In this document: piece by piece, positions 23,732-31,917 of the stretch
Position numbering within the stretch: the first letter of the stretch is position 1
How the letters are laid out: each line of letters starts with the position of its first letter
Origin: Verrucomicrobiota bacterium
Lineage (GTDB): Bacteria; Verrucomicrobiota; Verrucomicrobiia; Limisphaerales; BJHT01
Direction: 5' to 3'
NCBI GenBank assembly: GCA_014193395.1
Contig: BJHT01000010.1
Location: 1-32,856 of the forward strand
Length of the DNA stretch: 32,856 nucleotides
The notes under the pieces: generated by a model
What the model was told of the DNA's origin: nothing
The model's database searches: none
The model's input: the letters and a program-made list of their open reading frames with translations, nothing else
Position numbers and translations under genes: made by a program

Positions 23732-25702
23732 ATGTTCGTTTATCCGAAAGTTTATGACGTGATTGTGGTGGGTGCCGGCCACGCCGGGGTGGAGGCGGCG
23801 TTGGCGGCGGCGCGCATGGGCTGTCAGACCCTGCTGCTTACGATCAATGCGGACACCATCGGGCAGATGTCGTGTAATCCGGCGATTGGGGGTCTGGCTA
23901 AGGGGCATCTCACGCGCGAGGTCGATGCGCTGGGCGGGGAAATGGGGAAGGCGACGGACATGACCGGGTTGCAGTTTCGCATGTTGAACACCAGCCGGGG
24001 GCCATCGGTGTGGGCACCGCGGGCACAATGCGACAAGAAGGCGTATCAATTTAGGCTGAAATGGGTGTGCGAGCGGCAGGAAAACCTCGATATTAAGCAG
24101 GCGCAAACCTTAAAGCTTTTTCACCAGGACGGAGTGGCGTGCGGGGTTGAGACGTCGCTGGAGGTGCGGTATCTCGGGAAGACCGTGGTGATAACGACAG
24201 GGACGTTTTTGCGGGGGCTGATGCACATTGGGGCGAACCAGCAGGCGGGGGGGCGGGCGGGGGAAGCAGCGGCGATGGGGCTTTCAGGATCGTTAAAGGA
24301 AGTCGGATTGGAGCTGGGACGGTTGAAAACGGGCACGCCGCCGCGGTTGTTGCGGCGTTCCATTGATTTTTCAAGGACTGAGGCCCAGCCGGGAGATGAG
24401 CCTGTGCCTTACTTCACCTACTGGAAGGATGACTTGTTCCATGTGGAACAGTCTTTCGTTCATCCCAACGACGGTGGGAATTCGCAGGGACGGTATCCGC
24501 GGGGGTCAATCCTCGATCGAATCAATGGGCAACTGCCTTGCCATGTGACCTTTACGACGAACAAGACCGCCGAGATCATCCGGGCCAACCTGCACCGGTC
24601 GCCGATGTATTCGGGGGTGATCGAGGGCGTGGGGCCGCGGTATTGCCCCTCGATTGAGGACAAGATCGTGAAGTTCGCGGACAAGGAGCGGCATCAGATT
24701 TTCTTGGAGCCGGAGGGGATTGCGACGGACGAGATCTATGTGAACGGGTTCTCGACCTGTCTGCCGTACGAGGTGCAGCTCGAGATGATCAAGACGGTGA
24801 TTGGCTGCGAGCAGGCGGAGATTCTGCGTCCGGCGTATGCGGTGGAGTATGACTTTTCGTTTCCGACGCAGCTCCATTCGTCGCTGGAGACGAAGGTCTG
24901 CGGGGGGCTTTTTTTGGCGGGGCAGATCAATGGCACCTCCGGCTACGAGGAGGCTGCGGCACAGGGCTTGATGGCGGGGATCAATGCGGCGCGGAAGGTC
25001 CAAGGGAAGGAGCCGCTCGTGCTGGGGCGGGATCAGGCATACATCGGCGTGCTGATTGATGATCTGGTGACGAAGGGGACGGCTGAACCGTATCGGATGT
25101 TTACGTCGCGGGCGGAGTATCGGCTCCTGCTGCGGCAGGATAATGCGGACTTGCGGCTCGCGGAGATCGGATACCAGATCGGGCTGCTGCCGGAGCGGAA
25201 TTACCGGAAGTTTGTGGCGAAGCGGGAGGCGATTGCGGGCGAGACGGCACGGCTCAAGACCATGCGGCACGGGACGAATACCTTGGAAGAGTGGCTACGG
25301 CGACCAGAGGTGACCTATCGGAATCTCCCGGGGGAGACCCCGAAGCTGTCCGAAGAGGTGACAATGCAGGTGGAGATTGCGGTGAAGTATGCCGGGTATA
25401 TCGACCGGCAGGAGGACGAGGTGGCGCGGTTTCGGACGCTGGAGGACAAGCGAATTCCGGACGGGATGGACTACAGTTTGGTCCCGAGTTTGCGCAGCGA
25501 GGCGCGGCAGAAGTTGACCAAGATTCGGCCGGGGACCATCGGGCAGGCGGGACGCATCTCGGGGATCACGCCGGCGGACATCAGCATCTTGTTGGTCAGC
25601 ATGAAGCGCGGCGCGGCGACGGTGGTGGAGGGGGGGGCGTGTGCCAGCGAGGAGCATGGCGAGATGCCGAGTGCTCACAACACCTGCTGCGGGGATTTGT
25701 AA
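23732..25702 (+). CDS. mnmG: MnmG (GidA), tRNA uridine-34 carboxymethylaminomethyl-modification FAD enzyme
   Basis: 656 residues. MnmG works with MnmE to place the (c)mnm5 group on U34 of several tRNAs, using FAD, NADH, folate and GTP. The Rossmann motif is VVGAGHAG (12-19). [63 protein letters not shown] and the C-terminal [15 protein letters not shown] are diagnostic. Odd: relative to E. coli MnmG, about 27 extra residues lie between PYFTYW and QLPCHV. This stretch encodes LFHVEQ through a parS-like palindrome. The C-terminus has about 25 extra residues after VSMKRG. The gene is often origin-linked, with rsmG, parA and parB; none of these is in the window. Confidence 0.97.
   Translation: MFVYPKVYDVIVVGAGHAGVEAALAAARMGCQTLLLTINADTIGQMSCNPAIGGLAKGHLTREVDALGGEMGKATDMTGLQFRMLNTSRGPSVWAPRAQCDKKAYQFRLKWVCERQENLDIKQAQTLKLFHQDGVACGVETSLEVRYLGKTVVITTGTFLRGLMHIGANQQAGGRAGEAAAMGLSGSLKEVGLELGRLKTGTPPRLLRRSIDFSRTEAQPGDEPVPYFTYWKDDLFHVEQSFVHPNDGGNSQGRYPRGSILDRINGQLPCHVTFTTNKTAEIIRANLHRSPMYSGVIEGVGPRYCPSIEDKIVKFADKERHQIFLEPEGIATDEIYVNGFSTCLPYEVQLEMIKTVIGCEQAEILRPAYAVEYDFSFPTQLHSSLETKVCGGLFLAGQINGTSGYEEAAAQGLMAGINAARKVQGKEPLVLGRDQAYIGVLIDDLVTKGTAEPYRMFTSRAEYRLLLRQDNADLRLAEIGYQIGLLPERNYRKFVAKREAIAGETARLKTMRHGTNTLEEWLRRPEVTYRNLPGETPKLSEEVTMQVEIAVKYAGYIDRQEDEVARFRTLEDKRIPDGMDYSLVPSLRSEARQKLTKIRPGTIGQAGRISGITPADISILLVSMKRGAATVVEGGACASEEHGEMPSAHNTCCGDL
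24435..24450. promoter_or_regulatory. parS-like site inside mnmG
   Basis: TGTTCCATGTGGAACA is identical to two of the three downstream sites and differs by one base from the perfect palindrome at 25704. It lies in a coding insertion of mnmG, codons 235-240. It is a candidate ParB-binding site. Confidence 0.65.
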
Positions 25703-25703
25703 T

Positions 25704-25719
25704 TGTTCCACGTGGAACA
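25704..25719. promoter_or_regulatory. parS site (perfect palindrome)
   Basis: TGTTCCACGTGGAACA is a perfect 16-bp palindrome beginning two bases after the mnmG stop. It conforms to the chromosomal ParB-binding consensus found across many phyla (TGTTNCACGTGNAACA). Confidence 0.8.
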
Positions 25720-25782
25720 TTTCTCGGGGCCGGCGCTGGTGGGTGGGAAGGTTGGGTGGGAGCCTCTCGAGCCGCCGTCGAT

Positions 25783-25798
25783 TGTTCCATGTGGAACA
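25783..25798. promoter_or_regulatory. parS-like site
   Basis: TGTTCCATGTGGAACA lies 79 bp after the perfect site, with one base departing from the palindrome. Confidence 0.72.
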
Positions 25799-25855
25799 TG
25801 GCGGGAGCTGTGGATCAGTCAAAGCGTCGGCAGGTCCTAGGATTTTGGACGGGAT

Positions 25856-25871
25856 TGTTCCATGTGGAACA
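25856..25871. promoter_or_regulatory. parS-like site
   Basis: TGTTCCATGTGGAACA lies 73 bp after the previous site and has the same sequence as the copy inside mnmG. Confidence 0.72.
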
Positions 25872-25916
25872 TTGCGGCGACCGCCGGTGAGTGGGTGGAT
25901 GGCCAACGCATCCGTC

Positions 25917-25945
25917 TTGACCCGTTGGCCCGTGCGGCGTATTGA
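25917..25945 (+). promoter_or_regulatory. Candidate promoter of tRNA-Thr
   Basis: TTGACC (25917-25922), 17 nt, then TATTGA (25940-25945), about 73 nt upstream of the mature tRNA 5' end. It is the best-scoring -35/-10 pair by eye in this interval. Confidence 0.4.
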
Positions 25946-26018
25946 ATTCCCGACGGTGGAGCGGCCAAGCATCGCGGGAGCGGAGTTCAGTGCGGTGGGC
26001 GGTCGGACCAAGGCGGAT

Positions 26019-26093
26019 GCCAGTTTAGCTCAGTGGTAGAGCAACGGTTTTGTAAACCGTCGGTCGTCGGTTCAATCCCGACAACTGGCTCCA
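26019..26093 (+). tRNA. tRNA-Thr (anticodon UGU)
   Basis: The acceptor arm GCCAGTT (26019-26025) pairs perfectly with AACTGGC (26083-26089), followed by discriminator T and an encoded CCA (26091-26093). The D arm is TAGCTCAGTGGTAGAGCA. The anticodon stem ACGGT/ACCGT encloses loop TTTGTAA, giving anticodon TGT, which reads ACA. The T arm GTCGG-TTCAATC-CCGAC is canonical. There is a short variable loop and no intron. Confidence 0.97.
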
Positions 26094-26727
26094 GCCTCGC
26101 CCTCGCTCGAGGGTTCCGATTGAACCGGTGGGATGCGACAGGGCAACCGGCATGGTGGGGAGGCGGCGTTCCAAATTCCAAGCGGCACGAGCGACGAAGA
26201 CTTGGTGAGTTGCGCCCGGAGTCGGCGATCGGGTTGGATTGCCGAACAAAGTGCGGGCTGAGGCATTTGAGTGTCCAAGCCATCCCGAGGTTTGCTCTCG
26301 CCGCTGGTCGGCTGGGGAATTGCCGCAGTGACGGCAGATGATGGGCAAGGGAATGGGGGCAAGGGAATGGAACCCAAGCATCTCAGGCCTTTTTCCCCGA
26401 TTCCTTTGCCTCCATTCCTTTGCCAAACATGGGTGGCGGGGGCGCACGAATTGGGACGGGGGATTTATTGTCCACGGTGAGTGCGCTCTCCGGATTGGAT
26501 GCAGTCCCCTCCCCGCATGAGTGTGCTCGGACGGGGAGAGCGCGCGGCAATCACGGGATGTGGAAATGGCCTGATGGCGGGTCGTCGGGGGCGCAGGAGT
26601 AGGTGCAACTTCGATCGCTTTGGCCTGCCGCGGGGCGGCTCACAGATCCGGCTCTATGGTGCCCGACTCCCGCGGCGGCCCCAGTTTTAGCTTTGTTCCA
26701 AACCCGGTTTTGCTAGCGTCGCCGCCG
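26094..26727. other. Non-coding interval between tRNA-Thr and the membrane peptidase gene
   Basis: 634 nt. A short GC hairpin follows the tRNA (CCCTC 26100-26104 with GAGGG 26109-26113; no T tract). The 14-bp iterated inverted repeat is at 26344-26425. No convincing gene was seen; the small open frames overlap on both strands. A TAGCGT box at 26714-26719 precedes the next ATG by 8 nt. Confidence 0.6.
26344..26425. repeat. Second locus of the 14-bp iterated inverted repeat (GGCAAGGGAATGGG)
   Basis: Two direct units, GGCAAGGGAATGGG and GGCAAGGGAATGGA (26344-26371), face two reversed units ending CCATTCCTTTGCC (26400-26425). A loop of about 28 nt separates them. Unit sequence and layout match the element at 1282-1420. 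Confidence 0.75.
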
Positions 26728-27390
26728 ATGGATTCCAGAGCACTTTACGACGGGCTGATTGCATATCTTTGTTTCCTCCCGCTCCTTACTTTTCATGAGT
26801 TCGCCCATGCGTGGACGGCTTGGAAACTGGGGGACGACACTGCCCATTCCCAAGGCCGGGTGACAGTGAACCCGATCTCGCACATGGAGGTGGTGGGCAC
26901 GGTGGTTTTGCCGATGCTGGCGATTTTCCTCAGCGCCGCAGGCTCCGGAGCCGCGAATTTCATCATCGGCTGGGGTCGTCCTGTGCCGGTCATAATGAGT
27001 CGTCTCGGAAATCCGCGAAGGGACGATACTCTGGTCGCGCTGGCAGGACCCGCCATGAATCTGGCCCTCGCCGTCATCATCTTGGCCGTGGCTAAACTCG
27101 GGCGGATTGCGGGCATCGATTCGGTGGCAAACATCGCCATTCAGATGGCGTGGCTCAGTCTGGTGCTGTGTTTTTTCAACCTCCTCCCGATTCCGCCCCT
27201 GGATGGATCCCACGCGCTCAAGAATTTGATCGGGATGAGCGAGGAGACCTACCTCCGGCTCTGCCAATACGGCTTCCTGGCGGTCATCATCGCAATCCAA
27301 ATACCGTTTGTGCGCGATCTCGTCGGGCTCGCGACCCACACCACCTTCAATCTGATCGTCCTGATGCTCGGCTTCCCGTCGGGCAATTAG
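26728..27390 (+). CDS. Site-2 protease family (M50) membrane metallopeptidase
   Basis: 220-residue polytopic membrane protein. The zinc motif HEFAH (H23, E24, H27) sits in the first membrane segment, and the third-ligand motif NLLPIPPLDG (N151-G160, Asp159) in a later one. About five or six hydrophobic segments cover the length, and a GRPVPV segment is typical of the family. There are no PDZ or CBS domains, as in the minimal S2P-like group. The substrate is unknown; intramembrane cleavage is inferred from the family. The ATG at 26728 was chosen because it begins just before the first membrane helix and follows a TAGCGT box by 8 nt. It is followed after 21 nt by the methyltransferase gene, so they probably share a transcript. 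Confidence 0.9.
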   Translation: MDSRALYDGLIAYLCFLPLLTFHEFAHAWTAWKLGDDTAHSQGRVTVNPISHMEVVGTVVLPMLAIFLSAAGSGAANFIIGWGRPVPVIMSRLGNPRRDDTLVALAGPAMNLALAVIILAVAKLGRIAGIDSVANIAIQMAWLSLVLCFFNLLPIPPLDGSHALKNLIGMSEETYLRLCQYGFLAVIIAIQIPFVRDLVGLATHTTFNLIVLMLGFPSGN

Positions 27391-27411
27391 GCGTTGGGAT
27401 GCTCGCGTCGA

Positions 27412-28287
27412 ATGACTTCCATCCTCTCGCCCGGATACCGCATTGTGAAGCTCGCCAGTGGGGCGAGGAGCATCCAAGATTTGGACTGCGGAGAGACGTT
27501 CCATCCGGTGATCGGCCCGGTGGCGGAAGCGAAGGCGCTTTACGTTGAGCAGATGCGATTGCCGGACCGGCTGCGCGTGGCAACGGGAGAATTCGTCATT
27601 TGGGACGTGGGCTTGGGGGCGGCTGCCAATCCCCTGACCATCCTCGCCGCGACGCGGGCGATTCCTGGAAAGATCAGGATCATCAGCTTTGAGAAGACCC
27701 TCGAACCGCTGCGGTTTGCCGTGGAACACGGGGAGGAACTTGGTTATTTCGCCGGGTACGAATCAACCGTCGCCGGACTGCTCCAAGACGGGGCAGCAGA
27801 CTTCACCAATGGTTTCCAAACCGTGAAGTGGGAGGTTCATCTCGGCGATTTCCCGACCCTGCTCCGCAATGCTGTCGCGGAGTTGCCGCTCCGCTCTTTT
27901 CCCGCGCCGCACGCGATTCTGTTCGATGCCTACTCGCCAGCCCGCAATCCCGCCATGTGGACGCTTCCCCTTTTCCACGACCTCTTCCAAATGCTGAAGC
28001 CCGACCGCCCCTGCGCCATGCCCACCTACTCGCGCTCGACGATGCTCCGGGTGACGCTGCTGCTGGCGGGATTCTACGTCGGTGCCGGACACGCTACCGG
28101 GGAAAAGGAGGAAACCACCATCGCGGCAAATACCTTGGCCCTGATTGATCAGCCACTGGATTGTAAGTGGCTGGCGCGCACCGAACGATCCACCAGTGCT
28201 GAGCCAATGGTCGAGGCCGTGTACCGTCAGGCGCCCATCAGCCCGAAGACGCGGGAGCTGCTCTCGGTGCATCCCCAGTTCCGGTAG
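27412..28287 (+). CDS. MnmC/MnmD-type SAM-dependent tRNA methyltransferase (Methyltransf_30-like)
   Basis: 291 residues. Seen: GETFHPVIGPVAEAKALYVEQ (27-47), the characteristic MnmC N-domain signature; a SAM-binding motif VIWDVGLGAAANPL (62-75); FDAYSPARNPAMWT (171-184) and TYSRSTMLRVTLLLAGFYVG (205-224). In known proteins this domain methylates nm5U34 to mnm5U34 in the wobble position of tRNA. The FAD oxidase half of E. coli MnmC is absent, so it is the stand-alone MnmD form. MnmG, which acts earlier on the same nucleotide, is encoded 1.7 kb upstream. Start ATG 27412; a TTG at 27394 is in frame. Some motif residues differ from the canonical G-x-G-x-G, so exact specificity is uncertain. Confidence 0.82.
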   Translation: MTSILSPGYRIVKLASGARSIQDLDCGETFHPVIGPVAEAKALYVEQMRLPDRLRVATGEFVIWDVGLGAAANPLTILAATRAIPGKIRIISFEKTLEPLRFAVEHGEELGYFAGYESTVAGLLQDGAADFTNGFQTVKWEVHLGDFPTLLRNAVAELPLRSFPAPHAILFDAYSPARNPAMWTLPLFHDLFQMLKPDRPCAMPTYSRSTMLRVTLLLAGFYVGAGHATGEKEETTIAANTLALIDQPLDCKWLARTERSTSAEPMVEAVYRQAPISPKTRELLSVHPQFR

Positions 28288-28514
28288 CCAATCCCCGCCG
28301 GACCTGCACTTTTTGCTGAGATCATGGCAACCCGACCCTGCCAGCGTCCGGATAACAGACGGGTGCGGTCCAGCGGTTCTCAGCCACCCTTCTCCCCTTT
28401 CGCGGCGCTGCGATGACATTGCAGTCGCGGGACGCCTCGACGACACCGAGCGTCAATGACAGTATCGATAAAGTGACGTATCTAACTCAACCAGCCCACC
28501 GACTAGCTCAGCAA

Positions 28515-29327
28515 TTACTCGAATCCGGCACCAAAAATCCCAAACAGTCCACCAACCAAGATCAGTGCCCCAACCACGATCCGATACCAACCGAATCCGA
28601 TAAAGGTGTGCGACTGAACGTACCGCAGCAGCCACCGCACGGCGATAAATGACACGATCCCGGAAACCACCGTCCCCAACAACACCATGCTCCAGTTTTC
28701 CGGCGGGGCGCCGTGTTTGAGTGCTTTGAAAATCTTATAACCACCGGCTGCCAGCATGGTCGGGATGCCGACCAAAAAGGAAAATTCCGTGGCCGCCGGA
28801 CGGCTCATCCCAAAGAGCAACGCCAGCATGATAGTGGTTCCCGAACGCGACGCGCCTGGGAAGATGGCCGCCACCAATTGTCCAAGGCCGAAGATCACCG
28901 CAAGTTTCCAAGTCACCTCGTGTTTCCAGCGCCGATCATTGACCCGCGACTCGATAAGCAGGATTGCCACCCCGCCGATCAACAAGGCCATGCCGACGGG
29001 AAACAATTTCTCCGGCAGCTTGAAGTGGAGTTTTTCGAGAATCAGCCCGCCCACGCCGGTGATCCCAAACGCTACCATCACCTTCAAGGCGTATTCCCTT
29101 GCCACCAAGTCATGCCCGGCCGCCAGCATCACCTTAATCCGATCCTTGAACAACGGAATGACGGCCAAAACCGCCGCACTTTGGATGACGATGTTGAAGA
29201 GGTCAGTCTGCCGCGGCAGCCACTTCTCGGCGATGAGCAAGTGACCCGTCGAGGAAATGGGAAGGAACTCGGTTATCCCTTCAATGATTCCTAGTATTAC
29301 GATGGCAAGCCATTCAGGTACAGGCAC
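28515..29327 (-). CDS. uppP: Undecaprenyl-diphosphatase UppP (BacA family)
   Basis: 270-residue polytopic inner-membrane phosphatase. It converts undecaprenyl pyrophosphate to the monophosphate for recycling of the peptidoglycan and polysaccharide lipid carrier; overexpression is known to raise bacitracin tolerance. Motifs: EGITEFLPISSTGHL (16-30), with Glu16, Glu20 and His29, and PGASRSG (157-163), with Arg161. The hydrophobic segments match the family. It starts with GTG at 29327; no in-frame ATG lies near the N-terminus. It is convergent with the methyltransferase gene and divergent from the TPR gene. Confidence 0.96.
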   Translation of the reverse strand: MPVPEWLAIVILGIIEGITEFLPISSTGHLLIAEKWLPRQTDLFNIVIQSAAVLAVIPLFKDRIKVMLAAGHDLVAREYALKVMVAFGITGVGGLILEKLHFKLPEKLFPVGMALLIGGVAILLIESRVNDRRWKHEVTWKLAVIFGLGQLVAAIFPGASRSGTTIMLALLFGMSRPAATEFSFLVGIPTMLAAGGYKIFKALKHGAPPENWSMVLLGTVVSGIVSFIAVRWLLRYVQSHTFIGFGWYRIVVGALILVGGLFGIFGAGFE

Positions 29328-29550
29328 AGGCCGTATTGAGACGCGAAATTCATTTCTGTGACAAGGAAACTCTTCCGCGCTCGCGCAACATCTTCATGCC
29401 TGTCGGCCGACGCCCGGTCTTTGGGCCACCCCTGCTGCCCGCGGGGCCGTCGTCATGGCCCTCTTCGGCACCCCGCCGCCAATTCTCCGGGCTTGGTGAA
29501 TAATCCCCGATGCCTCTGTGTCTGCGAAAGCTCGTTCTCCGGGCAAAGTC

Positions 29551-29569
29551 GTTGGAATACTGTTCCAAC
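29551..29569. promoter_or_regulatory. Inverted repeat GTTGGAA-N5-TTCCAAC upstream of the TPR gene
   Basis: Perfect 7-bp arms (29551-29557 and 29563-29569) start 54 nt before the ATG at 29605. The size and position fit an operator, and TTGGAA in the left arm could also serve as a -35 box. No cognate regulator is known. Confidence 0.35.
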
Positions 29570-29604
29570 CCCGGAAATTTGTCCGCTCGCACAACCGATT
29601 TTTC

Positions 29605-31869
29605 ATGAAGCAACGGCCCGCCCTTTCGCTCCGCCGCCCGAGTTTATTCTCGGCGGTTCTCCCCCCGACCCTTCACCACTGCGTCCTGCTGTTCACGCTT
29701 TTCGCCGGCACCGGTTCGTTGCTGGCCCAGGACGCGAAAGCCCCCGTCCCCGGTGCCAGTTCTGTCATCGAAGACCGCAAGGCCAAGCAAATGATCGAAG
29801 CTGGCGACGCCCGCTACGACGCCAACGAAATCGAGCCGGCCATCGAACTCTACAAGGCCGCCATCGACCGCTATCCCGCCAGCAAGTGGCGCTACCTCGC
29901 CCATCTCAAGATCGGCAAGCACGCCTTCCTCAAGGACCGCAAGTACGACCTCGCCCTCGACCAGTTCCGCCGCGTCGCCGCCCCCGAGAACAAGGACATC
30001 GATCAAGTCGCCGAAGCCAGCCTCTTCATCGGCCGCACCCTGTTTGAAAATCAGAAATTCGAGGAGTCCTTCACCGCCCTCCGCGACGTCATCAAAAACT
30101 TCCCCGACACTCCCTATTGCAACGACGCCTACTTCTACATCGGCCAGGGCCACTTCAAACTCGGCCGCTTCAACCGCGCCATCGAAGCCTTCAAGAATGT
30201 CGGCACCGCCCTCGGCAAAGACGCCGCTGAATCCGACCGCCTCGAAATTGGCAAGCGCCTATACATCCGCATCGACGACCAGGATCTCACCGCGATGGCC
30301 AGCACCGAAGGCCTGAAAGTCACCGTCGAGACCACTTCCGGCGACCGCGAAGAAGTCCTCTGCTTCTCCTCCACCCCCGGCTCCCCGACCCTCATGGGCA
30401 GCATCAAGACCGTCCTCGGCGACGCTTCCCCGACCAACGGCGTCCTTGAACTTAGCGGCACCGACACCCTGAAAGTCACCTACCTGGACAAGCAGACCGC
30501 CGACGGCAAACTCAACCAACTCCGCGTCCGTGAAATCCGCGCCGTCGGCCAGGCCCGCGCCGAAGTCGTGGACGGCGCGTTCGCCGATCCCGTCGGTGCT
30601 GTCGTCCTCGAAAAACCCGCCTTCCTCCGCGTGCGCGATGCCGACCGCGACATCACCAAGAAACAGGACAAGCTCGAAGCCATCGTCCGCATCAAGCGCC
30701 TCGATGACACCGACGCCACGCCGGCCAAGAGCGCCCAGACCGCCGCCGCCACCGACCCCGAGGAAAAACCCGTCCCCAAATACAAGACCATTCAGGAAAA
30801 AACCATCACCCTCAGCGAACAAATCCTGAACCCCACCAACGCCTCGGTCCACGCCGAAGCCTTCATCGGTTCCATCCTCATCGTCCGCGAAGGTACCACC
30901 AACGCCGCCGCCCTCCACGCCAACGTCGGCGACTATCTCGAGATCGAGTATCGCGACGAACTCAACCTCTCCGGCAAACCCACCAACCGCGTCTATCTCG
31001 CCAAAGTCATCGAAGGCAACCTCAGCCCACTCCAAGTCGCCGAGGCCAATGTCGCAGACGAAGAGTTGAAGATTCGCATCCCGCTCGAAACTACCGAGGC
31101 TCTGACCAAGATCGGTAATATCTACAAAGAGATGGGTCTCAACCTTCAGGCCAAGGATAAGTACAAGCAGGCCCTCGACGAAGTTCAGCGTGTCGCCCGC
31201 ACTCACGGTACGATGAATCCCCGTCTCCTTGAGCGCACCTACGTTCAGACGTGGAAAATCTACTACGCCATGGACGACCTCAACCGTGCCGCCGCCCAGT
31301 GCGTCGAGCTTCAGCGCCGCTTCCCGAACAGCCCCTTCGTCGGTGACGCCCTCCTCCTCATGGCCCAAGTCGCTCAGAAGAAAGGCAATTTCATGGAAGC
31401 CGTTGGTGTGTACCGTCGGCTTGCTGGCATCAAGAGTCCCCTCGCCGCCGAAGCTCAGTTCGGCATCGGTGCTGCGCTCGAAGCCGCCGCCGAAGCCCAG
31501 AAGCAAAAATCCCATCTCGACGAAGCCTTCCGCGCCTACAAGACCTGCGCCGAAAAATTCCCCGCCTCTAAGTTCGCCGGCGACGCTCTCTCCCGCATGG
31601 CTGATTATTATTACAACAAGGAAGACTACAGCCGCGCCATCGACATCTACGAGGAAGCCATCAAGATGAACCAGGACTCGAAGTTCCTCGATAACATCCT
31701 CTACGGCTACGGCCGCTGCCTTGTGAAAATGAAACGTCTCGACCAGGCCCTCGAGAAATTCCGCAGCCTCATCCTCACTTATCCCAACAGTCCGCTCGCC
31801 CCCAAGGCCAAGCAGATTGCTGACGCCATCGAAAAGAAGCTCGTCGGTGGTTCCGCCAAGGCCGAATAA
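29605..31869 (+). CDS. Exported tetratricopeptide-repeat protein with central beta-rich region
   Basis: 754 residues from the ATG at 29605. A signal peptide (about 1-37, ending LLAQDA) is followed by TPR-like helices (about 50-190; YDANEIEPAIELYKAAIDRYPAS, YFYIGQGHFKLGRFNRAIEAF). A central beta-rich region (about 200-490) with two Ig-like stretches of alternating strands follows (KVTVETTSGDREEVLC; GDYLEIEYRDELNLSG). More TPRs lie at about 495-745 (KIGNIYKEMGLNLQAKDKYKQAL, YNKEDYSRAIDIYEEAIKM). It is probably a periplasmic or envelope scaffold. Function is unknown; such genes often lie near Tol/Exb-type genes in this phylum (inference). It is followed by a second exported helical-repeat protein after 48 nt. 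Confidence 0.85.
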   Translation: MKQRPALSLRRPSLFSAVLPPTLHHCVLLFTLFAGTGSLLAQDAKAPVPGASSVIEDRKAKQMIEAGDARYDANEIEPAIELYKAAIDRYPASKWRYLAHLKIGKHAFLKDRKYDLALDQFRRVAAPENKDIDQVAEASLFIGRTLFENQKFEESFTALRDVIKNFPDTPYCNDAYFYIGQGHFKLGRFNRAIEAFKNVGTALGKDAAESDRLEIGKRLYIRIDDQDLTAMASTEGLKVTVETTSGDREEVLCFSSTPGSPTLMGSIKTVLGDASPTNGVLELSGTDTLKVTYLDKQTADGKLNQLRVREIRAVGQARAEVVDGAFADPVGAVVLEKPAFLRVRDADRDITKKQDKLEAIVRIKRLDDTDATPAKSAQTAAATDPEEKPVPKYKTIQEKTITLSEQILNPTNASVHAEAFIGSILIVREGTTNAAALHANVGDYLEIEYRDELNLSGKPTNRVYLAKVIEGNLSPLQVAEANVADEELKIRIPLETTEALTKIGNIYKEMGLNLQAKDKYKQALDEVQRVARTHGTMNPRLLERTYVQTWKIYYAMDDLNRAAAQCVELQRRFPNSPFVGDALLLMAQVAQKKGNFMEAVGVYRRLAGIKSPLAAEAQFGIGAALEAAAEAQKQKSHLDEAFRAYKTCAEKFPASKFAGDALSRMADYYYNKEDYSRAIDIYEEAIKMNQDSKFLDNILYGYGRCLVKMKRLDQALEKFRSLILTYPNSPLAPKAKQIADAIEKKLVGGSAKAE

Positions 31870-31917
31870 GTTAGATAGCCAATTCCTTTTCCAGTGACCT
31901 TTCAGTCTATCCCAGCC

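Larger units (their letters stand above)
25703..26018. other. Intergenic parS cluster region between mnmG and tRNA-Thr
   Basis: 316 nt with no gene. It holds three parS-like palindromes and a candidate tRNA promoter. The classical neighbours rsmG, parA and parB are absent at this position. Confidence 0.65.

Noticed and set aside
26100..26113. A hairpin after tRNA-Thr (CCCTC...GAGGG) as an intrinsic terminator
   Set aside because: The stem is short and no T tract follows, so it is noted in the gap entry only.
26467..26478. A DnaA-box-like TTGTCCACG near the parS region
   Set aside because: A single site with two mismatches to TTATCCACA, with no cluster and no AT-rich tract nearby, so oriC is not called here.
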